Assembly (NCBI GenBank): GCA_022565695.1
Contig: JAIUME010000004.1
Coordinates: forward strand, 1-64,000
DNA length: 64,000 nt
Reading direction: 5' to 3'
Origin: Alcanivorax sp.
GTDB lineage: Bacteria > Pseudomonadota > Gammaproteobacteria > Pseudomonadales > Alcanivoracaceae
The notes beneath the pieces are model-generated. The model saw only the letters and a program-made list of their open reading frames with translations, had not been told where the DNA came from and did no database searches. A program made the translations under genes and the position numbers. Below, piece by piece: positions 46,120 through 54,031 of this stretch; the stretch's first letter is position 1, and each line of letters starts with the position of its first letter.

Positions 46120-47892
46120 ATGCAAGCAGCATCAATCGCCAGATTGGCTCTCCTGGGGGGCTTCTTGCTCGTCGCCGCCCTGGCACGTGGCGAATTCCTT
46201 GCCCCAGAGAAAGCCTTCCAGTATCACGCCGAGCGTACTGATGAAGGGGGGCTCGTCCTGAACTGGGATATCGCCGATGGGTACTATCTGTATCGGGACG
46301 CCTTTGATTTCTCAGGCGAGCCAGACCAGCTCCGGGATGTTTCGCTGCCGGATGGCGAGATTGTGGAGGACGATTACTTCGGAAAAAGTGAGGTGTACTT
46401 CGACTCGGTCAGCATCTTGGTGGCGCCAGGTGGTGCACAGACTATTTCCATGACATGGCAAGGCTGCGCTTTGGCCGGGCTGTGCTATCCGCCGCAGAGC
46501 GCATCGCTGGATATGTCTGATCTTTCGTCAGAGAGGCGCCATTCGGCGCCTGCGAATGCATCTGCCCCTTCGCTGGCGGAAGATCAGCATCTGGCCGGCA
46601 GGCTTGCGAGTGGTGGGCTTTTTCTGAATGTCGCAATTTTCTTCGGGTTCGGGTTGCTGCTGGCCTTCACGCCCTGTGTATTGCCGATGTTACCTGTGGT
46701 GTCGGCGCTGGTGGTTGGGCAGAGCGTACGTGGTTGGCGGGGCGTAGGGCTGGCATTGGCATACGTGTTGCCGATGGCGATGACATATGCCGTGTTGGGT
46801 GTCGCCACCGCGTTGGCAGGTGCCAGCATGCAAGCCGTGTTCCAGCACCCTTTTGCCGTAACGGTAATCGCAGCGCTGTTTGTCGTTCTGGCGTTGTCCA
46901 TGTTTGACGTTTTCACATTACAGATGCCGGCTGCTCTGCGGGACAGGTTTGACCGCCTGACGGCCGGGCAGCGCGGTGGAACCTTGCTGGGTGCAGCAGC
47001 GATGGGTGTTGTCTCCGCTGTATTGGTTGGCCCGTGTATGACGGCGCCATTGGCAGGTGCCTTGCTGTATATCGCGGAAAGCGGTGATGCCTGGCTGGGC
47101 GGCGCCGCGCTTTTTGCGCTGGGCCTGGGTATGGGGTTGCCGTTGGTGCTGGTGGCCTCACTTGGCGCCCGGCTATTGCCGCGCCCGGGAATGTGGATGG
47201 TGGGCGTCAAGGCGGCGTTCGGGTTCATGCTGCTGGGCATGGCTCTCTGGTTCAGTAGTCGGTTGATGCCTGAGCCGCTGGGTCTGCTGCTGTGGAGCGC
47301 CCTGTTTATGCTGGCGGGGTTACTGCTACGGCACGTGGGCAAGCAAGTGTTGATGCCCGTATCGAAAAGCGCGCTGATTGCAAGCACAGCAGGCGCTATG
47401 GCACTGCTTTGGGCCGTGCTGCTCATGGTTGGAGCGGCGCTTGGCGCGCGTTCGCCCTGGCAGCCGCTAGCGCCGTTGTCAGGGGGGCAAGCGGTCGCGG
47501 CTGTGAGCACACAGTCGAATTTCATGTCGCGCTTTGAATCGGTATCGGATGAGGCGGTGTTAGAGCAGAAGCTGAGAGAGGCCGCATCGGCACGGCAGTG
47601 GGTGCTGATCGATTTCTATGCTGACTGGTGTGTCGTCTGCCATGTCATTGAGGCAGAGGTGTTTGGCGATCCGCAGGTCCAACAAGCGCTTGAGGGTGCT
47701 GTGTTGCTGCGTCCGGATGTAACGGCTAATGACCAGGCTGCACGGGCGTTGATGCGTCGCTACAGCATTATTGGTCCGCCAGCCTTGCTGATTATAGGGC
47801 CTGATGGCCAGGAGCGGCGTGGGCAACGCGTTATTGGAGGCATTAGTGCATCGGAATTTCTTGAGCGCTGGCATACAGCGCGGGTGCTCTAA
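46120..47892 (+). CDS. dsbD: Thiol:disulfide interchange protein DsbD
   Basis: 590 residues. Signal peptide (ending ALARG), N-terminal periplasmic domain with its Cys pair (QGCALAGLCYPP), a membrane domain of about eight helices with the redox Cys in FTPCVLPMLP and VGPCMTAP, and a C-terminal thioredoxin domain with WCVVC. All three pairs needed to carry electrons from cytoplasmic thioredoxin to the periplasm are present. It heads an operon with a TlpA-like and a DsbG-like gene, its likely recipients. ATG 46120 has only a weak GGGA upstream. Confidence 0.94.
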   Translation: MQAASIARLALLGGFLLVAALARGEFLAPEKAFQYHAERTDEGGLVLNWDIADGYYLYRDAFDFSGEPDQLRDVSLPDGEIVEDDYFGKSEVYFDSVSILVAPGGAQTISMTWQGCALAGLCYPPQSASLDMSDLSSERRHSAPANASAPSLAEDQHLAGRLASGGLFLNVAIFFGFGLLLAFTPCVLPMLPVVSALVVGQSVRGWRGVGLALAYVLPMAMTYAVLGVATALAGASMQAVFQHPFAVTVIAALFVVLALSMFDVFTLQMPAALRDRFDRLTAGQRGGTLLGAAAMGVVSAVLVGPCMTAPLAGALLYIAESGDAWLGGAALFALGLGMGLPLVLVASLGARLLPRPGMWMVGVKAAFGFMLLGMALWFSSRLMPEPLGLLLWSALFMLAGLLLRHVGKQVLMPVSKSALIASTAGAMALLWAVLLMVGAALGARSPWQPLAPLSGGQAVAAVSTQSNFMSRFESVSDEAVLEQKLREAASARQWVLIDFYADWCVVCHVIEAEVFGDPQVQQALEGAVLLRPDVTANDQAARALMRRYSIIGPPALLIIGPDGQERRGQRVIGGISASEFLERWHTARVL

Positions 47893-47915
47893 CAACACCG
47901 AGAGGAGAATGCCGA

Positions 47916-48767
47916 GTGTTATCAGTCAGTATTGGGCCCATCGCGATGTCTGTGCAGCGTGGGGTGCTTTGGTTTGCGGTTATCGTGACATTGCTCGTAG
48001 CGGCGTATTTAACCCGTCAGCGGCGCATCCCCGTTGCCGATGCGATTTTCTCGATCCTATTGTGGGCTGTGATTGGTGCGCGCATGGCTTTTGCAGTGCG
48101 CTACTCCGATGACTATGCATCGCCATTATGGTCGGTGCTGGATGTTCGTGATGGTGGTTTTGACCGTGTCGCTGGTGCATTGTCCGGGCTGGGCTATGCC
48201 GTCTGGCGAGGTTGGCGAAATCCGATGCTGAGGCGCCCGTTGTTTGTGGCATTGAGTGTCGGGTTCGGTGCTTGGCTCACTGTCACCGGGTTATTCATGG
48301 TGCTGGAGAAAACCGCGCGTGGTATGCCACCAACAGCCCTTGTTACGATGAGCGGGGCAGATACTTCGTTAGCAACACGTCACGATGGCCGACCAATGGT
48401 TGTTAACTTATGGGCTACATGGTGCCCGCCATGCCGCCGTGAGATGCCGGTGCTTCAAGCTGCGCAGGAAGCTTATCCTGATGTGCAGTTCCTTTTCGTA
48501 AACCAACGGGAGCCACTATGGACTGTGCAACAGTATTTGTCCGCTGAGTCGCTCTCTCTGCGTAATATAGTGCGCGATGAGCGGGGTGAGCTGGCGGCTT
48601 ATCTGGGGGCATACGGCTTGCCTATGACGCTCTATTACAGTGCAGAAGGCAGGCTGGTAGATAGCCACTTTGGCGAGTTATCTCAGGCTACTCTCAGGCA
48701 TGCCGTGGAACGCCTGCGGCGTGCCGCCAGTAAATCCGACACGAAAATATCTGATCAATCGGAGTAA
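47916..48767 (+). CDS. TlpA/DsbE-like thioredoxin with N-terminal Lgt-like membrane domain
   Basis: 283 residues from the GTG at 47916 with AGGAG 8 bases upstream. The first 140 residues hold about three to four membrane helices with the phrase LDVRDGGFDRVAGALSG, reminiscent of Lgt (prolipoprotein transferase). The rest is a periplasmic thioredoxin domain with WATWCPPCRREMP and the cis-Pro in YGLPMT. It is probably kept reduced by DsbD. It corresponds in position to dsbE of the pseudomonad dsbDEG operon. Confidence 0.88.
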   Translation: MLSVSIGPIAMSVQRGVLWFAVIVTLLVAAYLTRQRRIPVADAIFSILLWAVIGARMAFAVRYSDDYASPLWSVLDVRDGGFDRVAGALSGLGYAVWRGWRNPMLRRPLFVALSVGFGAWLTVTGLFMVLEKTARGMPPTALVTMSGADTSLATRHDGRPMVVNLWATWCPPCRREMPVLQAAQEAYPDVQFLFVNQREPLWTVQQYLSAESLSLRNIVRDERGELAAYLGAYGLPMTLYYSAEGRLVDSHFGELSQATLRHAVERLRRAASKSDTKISDQSE

Positions 48768-48770
48768 ATC

Positions 48771-49529
48771 ATGAAAGAAATGAAAGGCATGCTATTGTGC
48801 GCATTTGCGTTACCCGCGATATCACACGGCGCCGAATTTCCGGCCCCGATCCAGGCACTGTCTGCTCATGGGGCCGAAGTTGTCGAAGCGTTTGATGCGC
48901 CCGGGGAGTTGCAAGGCTATGTAATGCAAGTGCAGGGGCGTTCGTTGACAGCGTATGTTACAGGGGATGGGCGTCATGTCATTGTCGGTACTTTGCTGGA
49001 TGCACAGGGCGTTGACCTGAGTGCTGCGGCGCGCGATGCAGCCATGTCAGGTGACAATGAGGATGCTTGGAACTTACTGGAGAAGAGTCATTGGATTGCC
49101 GATGGCGATGCGGATGCGCCGCGTGTCATCTATACCTTTACCGATGCAAATTGCCCCTTCTGTCATCAATTCTGGGAGGCGGCACGTCCCTGGGTTGAGG
49201 CCGGACACGTGCAGATTCGGCATGTGATTGTGGCAATGCTCAGGCCAGATAGCCTTCCGCGCGGGGCGGCCATGCTGGGAGACGAAGATCCGTCTGAAGC
49301 GCTCTCACGTCATAATCAGCAATATGAACAAGGGGGTATTCGGGCTGGTGCGACGATATCCGACGATGCATCAGCGCAAGTAGAGAAGAATAATGCCCTG
49401 ATGCGGAAACTGGGTATTGGTGGGACACCGGCGACTTACTATCAGGACGAAAACAAGCGGATCATTGTGCGCCAGGGGGTGCTCCGCGGCGCTGTCCTGG
49501 AGAATGTGATGGGCGGCCCCAGGCCCTGA
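48771..49529 (+). CDS. dsbG: Thiol:disulfide interchange protein DsbG-like
   Basis: 252 residues. Signal peptide (ending ISHGA), a DsbC/DsbG-type dimerisation domain (about 22-95), then a thioredoxin fold with FTDANCPFCHQFW and the cis-Pro in GGTPATYY. DsbG has CPYC in E. coli; here it is CPFC. It is a periplasmic disulfide isomerase or sulfenic-acid reductase kept reduced by DsbD. It follows the TlpA-like gene by 3 bases. Confidence 0.92.
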   Translation: MKEMKGMLLCAFALPAISHGAEFPAPIQALSAHGAEVVEAFDAPGELQGYVMQVQGRSLTAYVTGDGRHVIVGTLLDAQGVDLSAAARDAAMSGDNEDAWNLLEKSHWIADGDADAPRVIYTFTDANCPFCHQFWEAARPWVEAGHVQIRHVIVAMLRPDSLPRGAAMLGDEDPSEALSRHNQQYEQGGIRAGATISDDASAQVEKNNALMRKLGIGGTPATYYQDENKRIIVRQGVLRGAVLENVMGGPRP

Positions 49530-49657
49530 CAGCTCTCGGTGCGCCGTCGTCTGCTGCGTTGTGATCTGCGCAGCACTTTGCGGCATCACTGAAAGACCTG
49601 CCCGCGCTGTGCCGGTAAACTCCCCCGCGTCGATGACGGCTCGCATGGGGGAATGGA

Positions 49658-50344
49658 ATGAAAGCGCTAGAGCGTATTTTTGCAGTGGCCGGGGTGGTGC
49701 TGGTCGTGATCAGTGTTGCCCTGGGGGTGAACACAACACAATTCATCGCTGACAGTGTCGAGGCAGAAGGCACCGTGCTGTCCTTGCAAGCGTCGCGCTC
49801 CAGCGACGGCACCACCTGGCGTCCGGAAGTGGCGTTCCAGGCGGCCGATGGCCGCACCTACCGTTTTGTCAGCAGTTCAGGCAGTAATCCGCCGGCTTAT
49901 GAGCGCGGAGAGAGCGTGATGGTGCTGTATCGGCCGGATGCCCCGGAGAAGTCGCGCATCAGAGGTTTCTTCTCGTTGTGGGGCGGCGCGTTGATCTGCG
50001 GTGTGCTGGGCGCGGTCTTTGGCGGCATCGGTTTCGGCATGATCGGTTACCAGCGCGTGTCAGCGCGTCGCGGAAAGTATCTGCGTGCCCACGGTCGCCG
50101 TATTGAAACGACGTTTCAGGGCGTGGAGCAGAACACCAGCGCGCGTATCAATGGCCGCTGTCCGTTCCGTATTGTCTCCCAGTGGCAGAATCCGTCTGAC
50201 GGCAAGGTGCATGTGTTCCAGAGCAGCAATCTCTGGTTCGACCCCACCGATCACATCACCCGGCGTTCCCTGACCGTCTACATCGACCCGCAGAATCCGC
50301 GCCGTTATGTGATGGACACGGATTTCCTGCCGCAGACAGCCTGA
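49658..50344 (+). CDS. DUF3592 membrane protein
   Basis: 228 residues. Two membrane segments (residues about 8-28 and 108-130) flank a beta domain typical of DUF3592 (EGTVLSLQASRS, RPEVAFQAADGRTYRF, GESVMVLYRPDAPEKSRI); a second, similar beta region follows TM2 (CPFRIVSQWQNP, LTVYIDPQNPRRYVMD). The function is unknown. It stands alone between the Dsb operon and an acetyltransferase. Confidence 0.82.
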   Translation: MKALERIFAVAGVVLVVISVALGVNTTQFIADSVEAEGTVLSLQASRSSDGTTWRPEVAFQAADGRTYRFVSSSGSNPPAYERGESVMVLYRPDAPEKSRIRGFFSLWGGALICGVLGAVFGGIGFGMIGYQRVSARRGKYLRAHGRRIETTFQGVEQNTSARINGRCPFRIVSQWQNPSDGKVHVFQSSNLWFDPTDHITRRSLTVYIDPQNPRRYVMDTDFLPQTA

Positions 50345-50477
50345 TCGTAAAAGCCTGTATCACGCTGCCCCTGCGTCTGAACTCCCGCTGCCGCTCGAGA
50401 CTCTCATGATGGAGTGCTGCTGTTTGCGTGCATCACAGATGCCGCGCGAATGGCCAAAGCGGAAGGAGAGTCGGGGC

Positions 50478-50972
50478 ATGACCGTAAGACAAATCCACAT
50501 GGGGGCGGACCGGATTCAGGTGCGCGATGCGCGCAGTGATGATCATGCAGCGTTGCAGGCCTTGCGCCAGGAAGTCACCAACGCATTGCGCCGCATCTAC
50601 CTGCCCAAAGAAGAGGTGTCAGGTTTGAGGCGTGTGATGCCGCGTTTCGACACGCTTGTGGCCATCGTCGATGGCGAGCTGATCGGCACGCTGGAGTACA
50701 CGCTGGCCCATGAGGCGGTATATCTGCAAGGGCTGGGTGTGGCCGAGGCCTGGCAGGGGCAGGGCGTTGCCCGCAGGCTGGTGGATGCCGCTGCCGCGCT
50801 GGCAGACCGGTACCCGTTGCCGAGGCTGGAGCTCTGTACCATTCGCGAGACCGGCAACGTGCAGGTGTTCGAGCGACTGGGCTTTACCGTGTGTGACGAG
50901 GCGCCCTCGACGCAGTTTGTCGGTGCTGTGGGGCAGCCGGTGTCAGAAGTCATGATGATGAAACAACTCTGA
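50478..50972 (+). CDS. GNAT-family N-acetyltransferase
   Basis: 164 residues from the ATG at 50478 with AGGAG upstream. The acetyl-CoA loop (LGVAEAWQGQGVARRLVDAA) and the C-terminal QVFERLGFTV mark a GNAT. The acceptor substrate is unknown. The 133-bp gap before it shows no clear terminator. Confidence 0.85.
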   Translation: MTVRQIHMGADRIQVRDARSDDHAALQALRQEVTNALRRIYLPKEEVSGLRRVMPRFDTLVAIVDGELIGTLEYTLAHEAVYLQGLGVAEAWQGQGVARRLVDAAAALADRYPLPRLELCTIRETGNVQVFERLGFTVCDEAPSTQFVGAVGQPVSEVMMMKQL

Positions 50973-51042
50973 GCCGCTCTGGCGCCGCGCGCGTGGCGTC
51001 GTGGTAGTCTTGCCGACATCGTTTTTATGTGAGGCCCATGTC

Positions 51043-51375
51043 ATGTTTTCCATCATTTTCGGTAGCCTTCTGTTGAGCTGGGCGACGCTGATGGCCGCCT
51101 ACGCCTCGCTTGCCCTGGTGCCCCGTGCTGATCCGTCGCCGTCTGCGGACTTGCCATCTGCCAACAAGGATACTGCACCGGACATGCTGCGCCGCCTGGC
51201 GTTGCCCGCTGCGGTGTGGCTGACCTGGGTGCTGCTACTGGTCCTGTTGATACCCGGCACGGCCTTGCTGGAGACCGGCCACGGCATGGCACTTGGCGGG
51301 AGTCTGTTCGTGATCACCCTGGTGTGCGCCGCTGGCCCGGCGCGCCTGGCGCTGGCCCGCTATCGGCGCCGCTGA
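51043..51375 (+). CDS. Hypothetical small membrane protein
   Basis: 110 residues from the ATG at 51043 (GAGG 8 bases upstream). Three hydrophobic segments: about 5-25, 50-75 and 80-100, with a Pro/Ser/Asp-rich loop after the first. Not recognised. It lies 70 bases downstream of the acetyltransferase and may be co-transcribed. Confidence 0.6.
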   Translation: MFSIIFGSLLLSWATLMAAYASLALVPRADPSPSADLPSANKDTAPDMLRRLALPAAVWLTWVLLLVLLIPGTALLETGHGMALGGSLFVITLVCAAGPARLALARYRRR

Positions 51376-51509
51376 TGCGGTGACCTGCCGCAGGTTACAT
51401 TCTTTCGCCCAGTTGCAACGCTGGTGACATATTCCCTACACACTCCGTATACCGCTAGCGCCCCGACTGTCGCCTAATAACGGCAAATTACGATAATCGG
51501 GTGTGCGCT

Positions 51510-53585
51510 ATGTTAGTCCTTGCTCGTGGTCTGCCAGTGCTGCTGGCGGTATGTCTGGTCGCCTGTGGTGGTGGCAATTCCGGCTCGCTGGGTTCCGGTG
51601 GTGGGGCTCCGGGTGGTGGCAGCGGTGCGCCGGGTGTCGGTGGGCCGGCCAATCCTGATCCCGATCGCGAGACACGCCCGTTACCGCAGAGCACCGATGA
51701 GCTGGCAGCAGCCAGCTGCACCAGCGGTGACAATCTCGACGGCGGACGCAGCTATCGCGTGTCCATGCCCTCGCGGGTGGATGGCGCCGCCATCGTCTTT
51801 CAGGTGTTCGAACCGCGCCATATGGATTGCGCGACCGGCCACCCGCTGGTGCTGGAAGGGCACGGGTTCGGTGGTGGTCGCCAGACCGAGGCGGGCAATG
51901 CCTTCTCCGGGCCCATCGGCCCACTGGTGGATGCCGGCTACGCGGTGATCAGTATTGATCAGCGCGGCCATGGTGAGAGCGGCGGTACCGTGCGCGTCAT
52001 GACACCGGATTTCGAAGGGCAGGACCTGATCCAGATCGTCGACTGGGCCGAGGCCAATCTGGATTATCTGGCGTATGCGCCCAACCACACCGGGTTCGAC
52101 AATCTGTTGCTGGGCGCCATGGGCGCCAGTTACGGCGGCGGATTTCAGTATTCGCTGTACAGCATGGACCCGGACCAGCGTCTGGATGCCATGGTGCCGC
52201 ACATCACCTGGCACGACCTCAGCTACAGCCTGAGCCCGGGGGATGGCGTCAAATCCTACTGGGGGCTGTTCCTGACGGCCGCCGGTGACGGCGGCACGCA
52301 ACTGGCCATGGACCCGCTGCTGCGCGCTTCGTTGATCGAAGCGGCGGCGGTGAACGTGCTGCCTCCTTCGACACAGGATTTCCTGCACTACAGCGGCCTC
52401 GCCTATACCTGCAGCAACAGCCGCAATCTGCAATTGCTGGATTCGCCCGGCACCGGTGATTTTTCACTCGACCCGCTGCTGCAATTGCTGGCACCGCTGA
52501 CGGGCGGCGGCAGTTTCATCGTCAACCAGCCCCGTGGTGAGCTGTACCCGGTGGATGTGCTGATGTTCCAGGGCTTCCGGGATTCACTGTTCACCTTCAA
52601 CGAAGCCTTCTGGAACTACCAGTGCCTGCAGCAGGCGGGGGGCGATGTGCGCCTGCTGACCTATCCCTTCGGGCATCATTTCTTCTCACCCAATGCCGGT
52701 TTCGTGCTGGAGGCTGCCAGTGGGCTGCCCACCTTGCTGGGTGCCTTGCCGGATCTCGCTGACGGCAATCTGAACACCTTCGCATCCTGTGGCGGTGTCG
52801 ATGCCGGCGCGGCAACGGTGGCATGGTTCGACGAAAAGCTGCGCGGTATCGGTAACGCTGACGATGTGGTGACCTCGGGCCAGGATGTCTGCATGACACT
52901 GACCTATGGCGACTCGGTCAACGTGCCGGAAGTTACCGTTGGCGGGCACGAATTTGCCATCGAAGGGCCGGGCGGCCTGCCGGTGATCGCGCGCTCTGGC
53001 GCCTTGGGTGTGGTGCCGACATTGGTCGGGCTGGGTTCTGTCACCGAGGAAGCGGTCATTGCCGGCATTCCGACGCTGAGCGTGACACTGACCGATCCGC
53101 TGGCTGCACTCAATCAACTGGAAGAGGTCGTACTGGACCCGCTGTTGTGCAATGACGTGATTCTCGGCCTGCTGGGCCCGCTGCTCAATCCGCTGCTGTG
53201 CAGCCAGACGACGCCGCCGGTGCTCAGCATCAAGGGCGACGACATGATTCTGTTTGCCGGGATCGGCGTGATTCGCGCCAGCGTATTGCCGGAACTGCCG
53301 CTACCCTTGCCAATACCGGATCTGATCGACGAGCAGGTGTTCCCGCTGCGCGGGTTCGGCACCCACGAGGTGACGTTGGAAGGCATTGCCGAGCGGTTGC
53401 AGCCGGGCGATCAGCTCTACCTGATGTTGTACGGCGTACACCCCACGTTCATAGCGACCTTCTCCCGTGACCTGCTCTCCATCGCGGTGGATGTCCAGGG
53501 CCACGTTCGCGTACCGCTGCTGACGGCCGATGGCCGCGAAGCGCTGCCAATGGAGGCTATCGGGGCGCCCTTGTTGCCGCGTTGA
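51510..53585 (+). CDS. Large lipoprotein alpha/beta hydrolase
   Basis: 691 residues. Signal with lipobox CLVAC, then a Gly/Ser/Pro-rich spacer (about 19-60) before the enzyme. The hydrolase fold has HGFGGGR, DQRGHGES, nucleophile GASYGG, DVLMFQGFRDSLF and a His in FGHHFF, similar to CocE/X-Pro-peptidase-type or secreted lipase hydrolases. The C-terminal 200 residues are a beta domain with Leu/Pro-rich stretches. A GTG three codons upstream (51501) is an alternative start. Substrate unknown. Confidence 0.78.
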   Translation: MLVLARGLPVLLAVCLVACGGGNSGSLGSGGGAPGGGSGAPGVGGPANPDPDRETRPLPQSTDELAAASCTSGDNLDGGRSYRVSMPSRVDGAAIVFQVFEPRHMDCATGHPLVLEGHGFGGGRQTEAGNAFSGPIGPLVDAGYAVISIDQRGHGESGGTVRVMTPDFEGQDLIQIVDWAEANLDYLAYAPNHTGFDNLLLGAMGASYGGGFQYSLYSMDPDQRLDAMVPHITWHDLSYSLSPGDGVKSYWGLFLTAAGDGGTQLAMDPLLRASLIEAAAVNVLPPSTQDFLHYSGLAYTCSNSRNLQLLDSPGTGDFSLDPLLQLLAPLTGGGSFIVNQPRGELYPVDVLMFQGFRDSLFTFNEAFWNYQCLQQAGGDVRLLTYPFGHHFFSPNAGFVLEAASGLPTLLGALPDLADGNLNTFASCGGVDAGAATVAWFDEKLRGIGNADDVVTSGQDVCMTLTYGDSVNVPEVTVGGHEFAIEGPGGLPVIARSGALGVVPTLVGLGSVTEEAVIAGIPTLSVTLTDPLAALNQLEEVVLDPLLCNDVILGLLGPLLNPLLCSQTTPPVLSIKGDDMILFAGIGVIRASVLPELPLPLPIPDLIDEQVFPLRGFGTHEVTLEGIAERLQPGDQLYLMLYGVHPTFIATFSRDLLSIAVDVQGHVRVPLLTADGREALPMEAIGAPLLPR

Positions 53586-53644
53586 GGATGTTGGTCATAT
53601 GGCGAGGTGGGTTCTGTAGGTAGTGGGTCACCCTCCAGCGAGAG

Positions 53645-53755
53645 GCGTTGGGCCGGGGTACGCCTTTCCAGGACCGCTCAAGCCATCCCTGGGCGCTCGC
53701 GCTTTGGCCATCCATGGCCAAAGAGGTCCCTCCAAGGCGTACCCCGGCCCAACGC
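53645..53755. repeat. Composite palindrome A
   Basis: Perfect 22-bp inverted arms (53645-53666 and 53734-53755) enclose 67 bases that themselves contain a 10-bp perfect hairpin (53702-53711 with 53714-53723, centre CATCCATG) and a following GGTCC. It lies in the 446-bp non-coding junction (53586-54031) between the convergent hydrolase and fabY genes; the remaining bases of the gap hold no gene that I can see. Confidence 0.9.
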
Positions 53756-53847
53756 CGGTGCGAGATTCGAAGTCAGGCAGCTATCGGATTCTCAGTAAGA
53801 ACCAAACCGGCGGTTGGCAGGGAGTAGTTGATACTACTGAACGTGAC

Positions 53848-53963
53848 GGCCCACGGGGGCGGGGACTGCTTTTCAGGACTGTGTGAGACAAGGATGTCGA
53901 ACACAAGCCCCCATGGATGGGTCCACGGCGGGTCCTGAAAAGCAGTCCCCGCCCCCGTGGGCC
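53848..53963. repeat. Composite palindrome B
   Basis: Perfect 32-bp inverted arms (53848-53879 and 53932-53963) enclose 52 bases that contain CCATGGATGG and GGTCC. The arrangement parallels palindrome A, although the arm sequences differ. A stem of this length would form a very strong RNA hairpin from either strand. It sits 68 bases from the fabY stop. Confidence 0.92.
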
Positions 53964-54031
53964 CTGACCACCGAACATCAAAGAATGGCAGGCACCATAA
54001 GCGAGCGCTTCCCGCCAATCCGAGATGAACC

